33,785 nt of DNA. It comes from an uncultured Prevotellaceae bacterium. Its GTDB lineage: Bacteria > Bacteroidota > Bacteroidia > Bacteroidales > Bacteroidaceae. A model generated the notes under the pieces. It was given only the letters and a program-made list of their open reading frames with translations, searched no databases and had not been told where the DNA came from. The stretch is taken from NCBI GenBank assembly GCA_900315745.1, contig ONAG01000041.1, positions 1 to 33,785 on the forward strand. The letters run 5' to 3'. The position numbers and the translations under genes were made by a program. Positions 19,201-26,399 of this stretch are shown here, piece by piece (position 1 is the first letter of the stretch; the number at the start of each line of letters is the position of its first letter).

Positions 19201-19281
19201 TACACCATGAGTGGTCAGCGGGTGAGCGTCCCACAGAGGGGCATCTATATCAAAAACCACAAAAAGATACTGGTATGGTAA
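16213..19281 (+). CDS. C10 family (streptopain/interpain-like) secreted cysteine protease
   Basis: Starting at 16213 (MSMRRNF) the protein has 1,022 residues; the open frame extends back to 16132, but that adds an unlikely N-terminus and overlaps the -7 box. Order: signal peptide (about 1-27); SpeB-type inhibitory prodomain (about 28-135, with GGGFIVVSGDDRTAPVLGYS); C10 catalytic domain with nucleophile Cys186 in ATGCVATAIAQVMAYY, His334 in GGAHAFVLDGYD and the Trp-rich NWGWGG following; then about 600 residues of beta-rich extension; and a C-terminal tail (LYTMSGQRV, RGIYIKNHKK) of the Prevotella sorting type. Family members such as streptopain and interpain A are secreted as zymogens that mature by autolysis and cleave host proteins. 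This one is much longer than streptopain (398 residues). No Spi-type inhibitor gene sits beside it. Its stop overlaps the start of the GH97 gene by 7 bases. Confidence 0.93.
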   Translation: MSMRRNFVVAIAILWGCLLCIGTVSAAPLSSQQAKRLAKSFLNARGKTVSELHVAKAPYTKEQSTEDAAYHVFDAVGGGFIVVSGDDRTAPVLGYSDRGVLPDDDMPEGLKWLLQTYEEQIGHLREVLGLHEMQQSQQTASPTTSVRHNIEPLMTTLWNQGYPYNLLCPQYYNQDGTLGDRCATGCVATAIAQVMAYYRYPDATIRTIPGYVQRFSTNQGEKSVQLRNIPANSVIDWSNMLDVYGNHDNAQQQQAVAQLMYWVGLGCKMGYGPSSAAGFPDAVNALKRYFGYDDGTHIESRSNHTIRSWYDLLYNELETGHPVAFAGTNSGGAHAFVLDGYDVDGLFHVNWGWGGMDNGYFRIDVLDPDDNSGIGASSTPGGYNMGQDAIIGMRLPDDVTAPTDSYKLTVNDWEIKRGNVFFANYVNWSGVDADWNVGIARVNADGSLSLIGNEATTHLSQNTYMGFEFTVRGLAQGSHRIVPVSKRTTDQQWQTNVNPDISYVEAMVDTDGQVSLTMHPIHQVEIEEMSFPGDHRKGNDQLVCATFRNHGEEYYHEVFLFAGINNQMGQSLCRTAVAMEADSEATATFHFTPDRSGTWTLWLAADDRGNRILGKGEVDITDEGVANSDALRFVSMTVENRTNNMIYGNCAQGKVTVVNQGKQDFDGKIRLWLFKLTADGFYYGVSTVYKSIQVAPGKMAKADFFFDHLDLDATYNMSILYEKGGDILDGGLKPLGTTKKGIVCWLNDKTLKGLPPSTSVNCPSNALAMDMSGMGGMVATVHPNDNPNTLYILDSNLSLPEGLEDRNVVRGSNAETLHLVDGWGFFSPIAFKASAISFQSEPTEGKLQTIALPFTPENIPSGMEVMEFASVDDNGMPVFTATHSMQRHIPYLFHIDGGRPLTLSAHDVKISPTLSVAMVAGAGDTRFCGTTLGETRNDVMLLNAEGNAFVSTSGQVKIKPFRAYFSLPGADSFMLPDVEPDGMTKIEVTDRNDDILYTMSGQRVSVPQRGIYIKNHKKILVW

Positions 19282-21212
19282 GGTTTTTTATTGCTTTTCT
19301 CATGACCCTCATTTTGGGTGAGGCAAAGGCTGCGCGGACAGAATCCCTTCTGTCGCCCAACGGAAAAATTAAAGTTGATATCACTATCGCTGATAGCCTG
19401 TGGTTCATGGTCAGCAAAGGGGATGAACGCATCATCAGCTCATGCTCGATATCCCTGCAACTACCCAAGTTGCAGGCTGGTGCAAGTCCACGCCTAAAAG
19501 GAGTGAAAAAAGATCATATTGATGAGACTTTGCACAATCGGGTTCCCATCAAGAACGCCATTACAAGCAACATGGCATCACGCCTCACTTTGTCGTTTCA
19601 TGGGAATTACGATGTGGAATTCCGTGCTTATGACAATGCCGTGGCATATAGGTTCATCATCAAGGGAAAAGGATTGACCGAAGTGATGGACGAAAAGATG
19701 CACCTTGATTTCCTTACTCCACTCACTGCTCATATATCCAAGACAAAAACCGGCTTTTGGACTTCGTATGAGTCTCCCTATACCCATGTATCCACAAGCG
19801 ACTATGGTGCTGATGACGAAATGACTTACTTGCCTGTGTTGCTGGAAACCCAACGAGGTACCAAAGTCTTGTTTTCTGAAAGCGACGTGAGAGACTATCC
19901 CGCCATGTTTCTGAAAGGCACCGCCAATCATGGACTGAAAGCCATCTTCCCACGGTCGCCAAAGGAATGGGAACCTTATGGCGACAGAGGGTTCATGGTA
20001 ACGGAAGAGCATCCGTATATTTCTTCCACCTCCGCCAACCGCTCGTTGCCCTGGCGCTTCCTTGTCATTGGCGACGATGCCGAGATAGCTTCCAACGAGA
20101 TGGAACGCATTCTTGGGGGAGAATGTGAGATGGAGGATACCAGTTGGATAAAGCCGGGAAAGGTGAGTTGGGACTGGTGGAACCACTGGACGATATGGAA
20201 CGTGGATTTCGTAACAGGCATCAACAATGACTCTTACCGCTACTTTATCGATTTCGCCTCCGCCTATGGCATTGAGTACATCTTGCTCGACGAGGGCTGG
20301 TGCAAAGACGTGAACGACCCATATACAACCCGTGACGACATTGTTGTGAGACAACTGGTGGAATACGGACAGCAAAAAGGGGTAGGGGTGATACTTTGGC
20401 TCACATGGCTCGCAGTGGAAAGGCACATGGACCTTATTGAGCACTATGCCAACATGGGGGTGAAAGGTCTGAAGATCGACTTTATGGACCACAGTGACCA
20501 ATGGATGGTCAACTTCTATGAGCGCGTTGCCAAAGAGTGTGCGCGTCACAAAATGATTGTAGATTTTCACGGGTCGTTCAAACCTGCTGGTTTGGAGATA
20601 CGATATCCCAACGTTATTTCCTACGAGGGAGTACTTGGAATGGAACAAGGAAGAGGTTGCCACCCTGACAACACGATATGGCTGCCATTCATCCGAAATG
20701 CCGTAGGACCGATGGATTTCACACCTGGTTCAATGGCATCTGCACAACCAGAGGACAACTACGGGACAGGATCACTGCCAATGGGAAGCGGCACCCGCGC
20801 ATATCAGATGGCTCTCTATGTGGTCTTCGAGAGTGCCTTGCAGATGCTTGCTGATAGTCCTACGAGATATATCAATGAGGATGAGTGTACTCGATTCATC
20901 GCCATGGTGCCCACTACGTGGGACGAGACGATAGTTCTCTCAGCCAAGGCGGGCAACCATTTTGTTGTGGCACGAAGAAAGGGCAAGAAATGGTTTATAG
21001 GTGCCATCACAGGCGGCAATCCACAGGATCTTGCCATCAGCCTCGATTTTCTGAAGGAGCCAGGTGAAATGCAGTTCTTTCAAGATGGAGTCAACGCTCA
21101 CCGCATCGCCGTAGATTACAAAAAAGGGCACCGCCACGTGACACCATCCGACACCTTGCATCTTCACTTGTCGAGAAACGGTGGTTGGTGTGGAGTTGTC
21201 GAACAAAAATAG
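19275..21212 (+). CDS. Glycoside hydrolase family 97, retaining-type catalytic site
   Basis: The 645-residue protein has a signal peptide (ending GEAKA), an N-terminal beta-sandwich (about 22-280), a TIM barrel (about 290-560) and a C-terminal beta domain, the GH97 layout. Landmarks are SWDWWNHWT, ILLDEGWCKD, VKGLKIDFMDHSDQWM, MIVDFHGSFKPAGL and YEGVLGMEQ. Asp402 in KIDFM is where retaining GH97 enzymes such as the Bacteroides alpha-galactosidase BtGH97b carry their nucleophile, while inverting SusB-type alpha-glucosidases lack it. Glu457, 55 residues later, fits the acid/base. A retaining exo-alpha-glycosidase (alpha-galactosidase or similar) is thus more likely than SusB; the sugar is not proven. 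The ATG lies inside the last codons of the C10 protease gene (7-base overlap), indicating translational coupling. The Prevotella C-terminal tail is absent, so a periplasmic location is likely. Confidence 0.93.
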   Translation: MVRFFIAFLMTLILGEAKAARTESLLSPNGKIKVDITIADSLWFMVSKGDERIISSCSISLQLPKLQAGASPRLKGVKKDHIDETLHNRVPIKNAITSNMASRLTLSFHGNYDVEFRAYDNAVAYRFIIKGKGLTEVMDEKMHLDFLTPLTAHISKTKTGFWTSYESPYTHVSTSDYGADDEMTYLPVLLETQRGTKVLFSESDVRDYPAMFLKGTANHGLKAIFPRSPKEWEPYGDRGFMVTEEHPYISSTSANRSLPWRFLVIGDDAEIASNEMERILGGECEMEDTSWIKPGKVSWDWWNHWTIWNVDFVTGINNDSYRYFIDFASAYGIEYILLDEGWCKDVNDPYTTRDDIVVRQLVEYGQQKGVGVILWLTWLAVERHMDLIEHYANMGVKGLKIDFMDHSDQWMVNFYERVAKECARHKMIVDFHGSFKPAGLEIRYPNVISYEGVLGMEQGRGCHPDNTIWLPFIRNAVGPMDFTPGSMASAQPEDNYGTGSLPMGSGTRAYQMALYVVFESALQMLADSPTRYINEDECTRFIAMVPTTWDETIVLSAKAGNHFVVARRKGKKWFIGAITGGNPQDLAISLDFLKEPGEMQFFQDGVNAHRIAVDYKKGHRHVTPSDTLHLHLSRNGGWCGVVEQK

Positions 21213-21272
21213 AGGTTTAAGGTATAGCCATATCATGTCATTATTGTTCTTATGTAAAGGAAAAATGTCTTA

Positions 21273-21306
21273 TTTGATACAAAATACGTTTTTTTTATTA
21301 TTTTTG
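21273..21306 (+). promoter_or_regulatory. Promoter of the DUF418 gene with an overlapping inverted repeat
   Basis: TTTG (21273-21276) and TATTTTTG (21299-21306) are 22 bases apart. A 9-base inverted repeat, GATACAAAA (21276-21284) and TTTTGTATC (21302-21310), brackets the core promoter and could be an operator. The leader would be very short, under 20 bases. Confidence 0.45.
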
Positions 21307-21329
21307 TATCGTTTTAGCGAATAAGAAGA

Positions 21330-22499
21330 ATGACGATGGTTGTACCCTCTTTTTTGCAGGCTTATGTGAACCGCAGCGGCCTTCCCAACACTCGGATTGA
21401 TGTTGCCGATGCCTTGAGAGGCATCGCCGTGGCTGGCATTATCCTTTATCATTCAGTTGAGCATTTCGACATCTTCACCAAGGAACCGATAGTGTTTACG
21501 CTGCCATGCGACCAACTGGTGGGCGACGTGTTGGCTTGGATGCTGAGTGGCAAGATGTATGGTGTCTTTGCCATGCTTTTCGGACTTAGTTTCTTCATCA
21601 TGAACGACAACCAACAACAGAAACACCGGAAATTTTCGGGTCGTTTTGCCTGGCGTATGTGCCTGCTGTTTGTCTTTGGTCTTGTCAATGTTGCATTCTA
21701 TGATGGTGACATCCTGATGCTTTATGCCGTCTATGGCTTGTTGCTCATTCCTATAAGCTATCTGCCTTCACAAGTCGTGTGGTGTCTCATCGCATTGCTT
21801 GCCATCCAGCCAGTGGAGTTGTTCTGCCTGCTTTCAGGCACCTCTATTGACCATACAACGCTCTTTGAGATTTACAACAGGACCATCAGTTTGCATGAGA
21901 ATGGCACATTCATGGAGAATGCCATCAACAACCTCAGATATGGGTTCGAACTAAATTTGCAATTTAATGTTTTCAGTGGACGGCTTACCCAATTGCTTTG
22001 CCTTTTTATACTCGGAATGCAGTTGGGACGACATCGTTTCTTTTACAATGAGGGAAGGAATCTTAAGATTTGGCATGGCATTCTTGGTGTATCAACACTT
22101 GTTGTCATCGTGTTGAGTATGGTGGATTTTGGGGATTTGTCTCTGTGGCTCACTCCTGTTTACAACTTCTTCATTCTCATAATGATTACATCGGTGGTGG
22201 TTTCTGCATGGTACGCCTTTGACTCCGTGCGTAGCATGCTCCGTCATCTTTGCTTTTTTGGACGCATGAGTCTGACCAACTACTTGTTGCAGTCCATCAT
22301 TGGCAGTTTCATCTTCTGTGGCTATGGACTTGCTTGCTATCGACTTGTGGGCATCACATACGCCGTGCTCATTGGCTTTGCCATGGTTCTCTTTCAATAC
22401 GCGTTTTGCCGTTATTGGTTCAAGAGCCATGCTCGGGGGCCTTTGGAGGGCATTTGGCGCAAACTGACGTGGATAAACATGAGCAATCACGATTTGTGA
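21330..22499 (+). CDS. DUF418/YeiB-family integral membrane protein
   Basis: The 389-residue protein has about ten predicted membrane helices. Near the start, RIDVADALRGIAVAGIILYH matches the opening motif of the YeiB/DUF418 family and the related membrane acyltransferases. A later LFGLSFFIM and the C-terminal block from about residue 300 (FGRMSLTNYLLQSIIGS ... QYAFCRYWF ... GPLEGIWRKLTW) match the conserved DUF418 end, including S-x-T-N-Y and GPLE-x-x-W-R. The family is thought to act in transport or acyl transfer at the cytoplasmic membrane, but no member's reaction is firmly known to me. Its own promoter is just upstream, and it converges with the EamA gene. The second Met (21336) is an equally possible start. 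Confidence 0.92.
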   Translation: MTMVVPSFLQAYVNRSGLPNTRIDVADALRGIAVAGIILYHSVEHFDIFTKEPIVFTLPCDQLVGDVLAWMLSGKMYGVFAMLFGLSFFIMNDNQQQKHRKFSGRFAWRMCLLFVFGLVNVAFYDGDILMLYAVYGLLLIPISYLPSQVVWCLIALLAIQPVELFCLLSGTSIDHTTLFEIYNRTISLHENGTFMENAINNLRYGFELNLQFNVFSGRLTQLLCLFILGMQLGRHRFFYNEGRNLKIWHGILGVSTLVVIVLSMVDFGDLSLWLTPVYNFFILIMITSVVVSAWYAFDSVRSMLRHLCFFGRMSLTNYLLQSIIGSFIFCGYGLACYRLVGITYAVLIGFAMVLFQYAFCRYWFKSHARGPLEGIWRKLTWINMSNHDL

Positions 22500-22563
22500 T
22501 TACAGATGTTGTCTTACCTTACATTTTTCAAGTTAATTCCGTTTGTGGTTTTACAGAAGCGAA

Positions 22564-23445
22564 TCAATCTTCCTTCACTTTTTTGTTGGCAATGAACACT
22601 CCAAAGAGAATGAGGGCACTTCCAACATACGCAATCATTGTCATGGGCTCATGAAGGAAAATGGCGCTTGCCATTATTGTAGTTATGGGGTTCAGATAGA
22701 CGTAATTACTTGTAGGTATGGCACCTATCTTCTTTACAGCAACACTCCACCACAAGAAACAGAGAAACGATGCCACTACGGAAAGAAACATTAGATTCAT
22801 CCATACAACAGGTAGGACGAGTCGCCCTAATGGAAAACTCCATGGCTTCAATAAAAACAAAGGAAGTACGGTCAGAATACCATAGAAAAACACCTTGCGG
22901 GTAATGAAAGTGGCTCCATATTTGTAAGACACTTTTTTGATTACCAGACTATAGATAGCCCAACTGAATGCTGCTGCAAGAGCGAGCATGTCTCCAAGGG
23001 GATTCAGCTGTAATACAAAATGCCCGTTATAGATAACCATTCCAACACCAACCATGGCAATCACAGAGCCCATGATTAGTGGCATTGTCGCTTTTACGCT
23101 CTTTGTGAAAAGAATGGAGAGGATCATCGTTATGAGTGGAGCGGTGCACACGATAAACGCCACATCGTTGACATAAGTCAGACCGATGGCGGTGTTTTCC
23201 GCAACGAAATATACTGTGCCTCCGACCAAGCCCAAAATGAAAAACAATATCTCGTCTTTCCAAGATTGGGACTTGATCTTCTTAGGGGAGATAATCCAAA
23301 TACAGAGATAGGCTATAATGAAGCGAAGCAGAAATATCTCCATCGGTTGCAAGCCTTGTTGCAGCAACACTTTGGTGTTTACAAAGGTCACCCCCCAAAT
23401 GGCAATGGTTGAGATAGCCAGCAAATGATATCCTATTTTCCCCAT
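22564..23445 (-). CDS. EamA-type drug/metabolite transporter (DMT superfamily)
   Basis: The 293-residue protein has ten hydrophobic helices arranged as two EamA repeats (about 5-135 and 150-285). Typical features are AIWGVTFVNTKVLL in helix 1, AENTAIGLTYVNDVAFIV at the end of the first repeat, AAFSWAIYSLVIKK at the start of the second, and NYVYLNPITTIMASAIFLHEP near the end. This family exports or exchanges small metabolites and amino acids; the substrate cannot be read from sequence. It lies 80 bases downstream of the nucleotidase on the same strand with no recognisable promoter in between, so the two may be co-transcribed. It converges with the DUF418 gene across 64 bases in which I see no good terminator. 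Confidence 0.92.
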   Translation of the reverse strand: MGKIGYHLLAISTIAIWGVTFVNTKVLLQQGLQPMEIFLLRFIIAYLCIWIISPKKIKSQSWKDEILFFILGLVGGTVYFVAENTAIGLTYVNDVAFIVCTAPLITMILSILFTKSVKATMPLIMGSVIAMVGVGMVIYNGHFVLQLNPLGDMLALAAAFSWAIYSLVIKKVSYKYGATFITRKVFFYGILTVLPLFLLKPWSFPLGRLVLPVVWMNLMFLSVVASFLCFLWWSVAVKKIGAIPTSNYVYLNPITTIMASAIFLHEPMTMIAYVGSALILFGVFIANKKVKED

Positions 23446-23525
23446 TCGTTATCTTAACTCATAAACTCTCTTTGTCGCCTTTCCACCAATGAACTCAAGA
23501 TGTCGTACGTGGCTTGACGAACAAA

Positions 23526-25100
23526 TCATTCTTTTATAGTTATTCTTCCTTGCGGTCTGCGGTAGGCTTCTCCTAACGAACCTCCAAGGGTATTGCTCAT
23601 ATAGTTGATAACCACATCACGAACCATGAGGGTGGTAGTCCGCACTACGGGACAATCCTTTAGCAAATTGTAAAAACCTCCTCCCTTGTAGTAGGATGAT
23701 ATGGCAACTGTGTATGTGCGCTGAAGATTGATTGGAATAAAACCATCAGAAGCCTTGTCGTAAACCTCCACGTCTGTCACCGTATGGGTGGCGGTATGCA
23801 CTGTAAATCGCAGACCTGACACTTGCGGGAATTGTTCATCGTTCTCGGGCGTATTTTGTGTGCATTTCGTCAGCAAGTCAAGCACCTGCTGTCCTGTGAC
23901 GCTGATGACACTCATGCTGTTCTCATAGGGCAGCATGGCAACTATGTCACCATAAGTAATTTCGCCGGCAGCGATATTCTTTACAAAGCTGTTGCCAGTA
24001 TGCAGACCTATCTCGGCATTCAACTCTATGCGCATGGCATCCGTCACCATATCACCTCCGTTGGTCTCCTCATGCTCCACCAGCGAAACACCGTCAGCGT
24101 CAGCTACTGTCAATCCATAGCTTGACGTGCATACCACCTTTTCGGAAATCACCTGTGCCTCGTGCTTTACGCTGTCCACCACTTTAGCTACCTTCTTGCT
24201 CTCGTATGAAATATCGTTGATGGAGATAAGACTGGTGCTGATAGTGCCATCAGCAGCAATGAGCATCTTTCCGACGTGTTTCATTTGTGAGCCAGCTTGA
24301 GTGATGATGATGTCCTTGCCGTCAGCGTTTTCCACCTTTTCACTCTCCACACAGGTATGGCTGTGGGAGTCGATTACTGCGTCAATTCCTCGCGTGGCGG
24401 CTATCAGTTTGTGTGAACTGATACCCATGGCTTCAATCTCACCTATATGCGAGAGCAGCACAACATAGTCGGCTCCATCCTCATTGCGTGCCTTGTCTGT
24501 TGCCTGCTGTACCAGATTGTAAAGGTCGTCTGTATGGAGATCGTAGAGTTGGTGTCCGTCCTCTCCGTAAAAAGCATGCTGCTGCAGTTGCATGGTTACA
24601 GGAGCCAAAGCGCCGACAAATGCCACGCGTTTGTTGCCATACTGTCTGATGATGTATGGTGCATATTCCGGAGTGTTTGCACCATAATCATAGAAGTTTG
24701 CGCAAGTCACAGGAACACCCAGTTGCTTGAGTAGTTTCTTCATGTTTTCTCCACCGTAGTCAAATTCATGATTGCCGATGGTAATTACATCATAGCCAAC
24801 GCTGTGCATGATGTCGGTCATGTATCTTCCCTTGGATATGGCTCCCAAAGCACCTCCCACCATGAAATCTCCAAGACTGACTGTAACTACATGAGCAGTG
24901 TCGGCTTGCTTCATGGCGTCGCGCAGTCCGGCGAATCGGCTATATCCACTGGTTTCACAGTGCGTGTCGCCTTCAAAGAGTATTACGATGCTCTTTTGAG
25001 CCTTTACAGGTGGTTTGACTTTGTCATTATTCGTTACGCATGATGCAATAATAAACAGTACCGAAATAGAAATCAATATGGTCGTTAGTGTATGCTTCAT
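23526..25100 (-). CDS. 5'-nucleotidase / 2',3'-cyclic phosphodiesterase-type metallophosphatase, lipoprotein
   Basis: The 524-residue protein belongs to the UshA/CpdB-like family that strips phosphate from nucleotides outside the cytoplasm. The signal ends in lipobox IASC (Cys21); the following residues (VTNNDK) lack an acidic surface-export run, so periplasmic anchoring is more likely. The metallophosphatase domain (about 37-290) shows the metal-binding blocks GDTH (Asp45, His47), SLGDFMVGG (Asp78), TIGNHEFDYGG (Asn110, His111) and AVIDSHSHT. The usual Asn before the first Asp is Gly here (EGDTH). The 5'-nucleotidase C-terminal domain (about 325-480) includes AGEITYGDIVAMLPYENSM and YYKGGGFYNLL. 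The promoter is at 25118-25125, divergent from the sigma factor gene. Confidence 0.93.
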   Translation of the reverse strand: MKHTLTTILISISVLFIIASCVTNNDKVKPPVKAQKSIVILFEGDTHCETSGYSRFAGLRDAMKQADTAHVVTVSLGDFMVGGALGAISKGRYMTDIMHSVGYDVITIGNHEFDYGGENMKKLLKQLGVPVTCANFYDYGANTPEYAPYIIRQYGNKRVAFVGALAPVTMQLQQHAFYGEDGHQLYDLHTDDLYNLVQQATDKARNEDGADYVVLLSHIGEIEAMGISSHKLIAATRGIDAVIDSHSHTCVESEKVENADGKDIIITQAGSQMKHVGKMLIAADGTISTSLISINDISYESKKVAKVVDSVKHEAQVISEKVVCTSSYGLTVADADGVSLVEHEETNGGDMVTDAMRIELNAEIGLHTGNSFVKNIAAGEITYGDIVAMLPYENSMSVISVTGQQVLDLLTKCTQNTPENDEQFPQVSGLRFTVHTATHTVTDVEVYDKASDGFIPINLQRTYTVAISSYYKGGGFYNLLKDCPVVRTTTLMVRDVVINYMSNTLGGSLGEAYRRPQGRITIKE

Positions 25101-25117
25101 ACCTTTCCATTTTTTTG

Positions 25118-25125
25118 CAAAAATA
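25118..25125 (-). promoter_or_regulatory. -7 box of the nucleotidase gene
   Basis: TATTTTTG on the minus strand fits TAnnTTTG only 17 bases before the ATG, which would give a leader of about 10 bases. A TTTG at the normal distance is not seen. Confidence 0.45.
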
Positions 25126-25158
25126 GTGCAAAAATCTGTTTTTTTCCGTCTTTTTTCC

Positions 25159-25166
25159 TAATTTTG
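25159..25166 (+). promoter_or_regulatory. -7 box of the ECF sigma operon
   Basis: TAATTTTG fits TAnnTTTG. The leader to the sigma factor start at 25315 would be about 140 bases, unusually long for this window. The -33 element is poor (CTG at 25136-25138). Confidence 0.45.
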
Positions 25167-25314
25167 TAAAATAATTAGCCTTTTGGGGTAATGATTCTTC
25201 ATGCTTAGTTGTATATATGACAGAACAGCGAGCTTTTTTCAGATGATCTGGGCAAAAGAATTCGTTTGCTTTAGCAACGCCAAGGCGAAGAGGTAGAATG
25301 AAATCCAACAAAAG

Positions 25315-25818
25315 ATGCAAATAAGAGAACAACAGTTTGAAAGGCTTTTCCGCTCCGAGTACGGCAGGATGTACCGGGCAGCCCATATCCTGCTGGGTGA
25401 TGACGAAGAGGCGAAAGATGCCGTACAGGATGTCTTTGCACATCTTTGGGACGGTGGCATCGAACTGCGCGAGGAATCGTTGCGGACATTCCTCCTTACT
25501 TGCGTCCGAAATCGCTGTCTGAACATCATTTCACAGCGCAGGCTTAATATGGAGCCTTCGCAAAACGCACTCAATGTTGCGGAAGACCTGGAACCATGGG
25601 ATGGAAAGACCGACGACGAGCTGACAGAAATGGTGTTGAACTATGTAGATGAGCGGCTCACTCCGCAGACCAGCCGCATCATACACATGCACTATGACGA
25701 CCAACGGTCATATAAGGAAATTTCCAAATCTCTTGGTATAAGCGTCTCCGCTGTAAACAAGCACATCGTGCAGGGTTTGAGAAAATTGCGTCAAACTTTT
25801 AATCGCAAAGAAGTATGA
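25315..25818 (+). CDS. ECF RNA polymerase sigma factor (Bacteroidetes FecI-like group)
   Basis: The 167-residue protein has the two-domain ECF layout. Region 2 lies at about 5-75 (FERLFRSEYGRMYRAAHILL, then AKDAVQDVFAHLWD, then LLTCVRNRCLNIIS) and region 4 at about 105-160 (TPQTSRIIHMHYDDQRSYKE followed by the helix-turn-helix ISKSLGISVSAVNKHIVQGL). Such factors redirect RNA polymerase to a few promoters when a surface receptor is occupied. The stop overlaps the next gene's ATG by four bases (ATGA at 25815), and the barrel gene follows, forming a sigma/anti-sigma/receptor operon. The preferred start is the ATG at 25315, which fits the family N-terminus. Confidence 0.93.
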   Translation: MQIREQQFERLFRSEYGRMYRAAHILLGDDEEAKDAVQDVFAHLWDGGIELREESLRTFLLTCVRNRCLNIISQRRLNMEPSQNALNVAEDLEPWDGKTDDELTEMVLNYVDERLTPQTSRIIHMHYDDQRSYKEISKSLGISVSAVNKHIVQGLRKLRQTFNRKEV

Positions 25819-26390
25819 AGAAAGAAGAGAAAATACGTATGATGCTCCATCCGGAACTATACACTGACGAACAAATAGAAAAGATGCTTAATGAAACTCC
25901 TGTTGCCGAACCCGATGTAGATGAGGCATGGAAGCATTTCAAGAAGGGGCACCACCAATATCGCCAGCCCATGCGATGGGCAGCAATTCTAATAACTGTG
26001 GCAGCACTTTCTGGCATCTCTTATGCTGCTATTCATCATTTCCAAAAAACAAGGGAAGAGAAACAGGTAACGGGTGTCATGCCGCAGCAAAAACCATTGG
26101 CAAGAGAAGTGGTGTGGAAAAAGGAGTCGAAAAGTGTCACCTCTACCTTGGAGGAACCGGATTCCACAAGACATGACCAACATTTCAACAACGTGCCACT
26201 GCAACAAATCATGCAGCAGATATCCAAAGATTATGGTGTTGATGTGGTTTTCAACAATGATGCTGCACGCACTATCCGTTTTTACATTAGTTGGGACGCA
26301 GAGGAAACACTCTCGAACATCGTAAATCGTCTCAATCATTTCGAGAAGGTGCACCTCACCCTCTCTGACGAAACCATCACCATCAATTAG
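25815..26390 (+). CDS. Very short FecR-like anti-sigma factor with DUF4974-type C-terminus
   Basis: The 191-residue protein has a cytoplasmic N-terminal part (1-53), presumed to bind the sigma factor; one membrane helix (about 54-74, WAAILITVAALSGISYAAI); a charged linker (75-122); and a C-terminal domain (about 124-191, VPLQQIMQQISKDYGVDVVF ... LTLSDETITI) typical of DUF4974. Bacteroidetes FecR proteins usually have 300-400 residues with a FecR domain between the helix and DUF4974. That middle domain is missing here. Its position directly after the sigma gene with a four-base overlap supports the role. The C-terminal domain has the same fold as the STN domain at the start of the receptor encoded next, suggesting both act in signal relay across the periplasm. 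Confidence 0.85.
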   Translation: MKKEEKIRMMLHPELYTDEQIEKMLNETPVAEPDVDEAWKHFKKGHHQYRQPMRWAAILITVAALSGISYAAIHHFQKTREEKQVTGVMPQQKPLAREVVWKKESKSVTSTLEEPDSTRHDQHFNNVPLQQIMQQISKDYGVDVVFNNDAARTIRFYISWDAEETLSNIVNRLNHFEKVHLTLSDETITIN

Positions 26391-26399
26391 AACACCATC

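Noticed and set aside
19578-20663. 361-codon open frame on the minus strand inside the GH97 gene
   Set aside because: It lies wholly antisense to a gene with clear family motifs, has no promoter or signal, and its translation shows no domain.
23456-23525. In-frame open extension of about 21 codons after the nucleotidase TGA (reading FVRQATYDILSSLVERRQRE)
   Set aside because: It looks somewhat protein-like and could mean readthrough or a recent stop, but 22 open codons are common by chance, and the protein already ends normally for its family.
25201-25296. 31-codon frame in the sigma operon leader
   Set aside because: It has no ribosome-site or conservation evidence and no leader-peptide features such as runs of one amino acid; noted only as part of the long leader.
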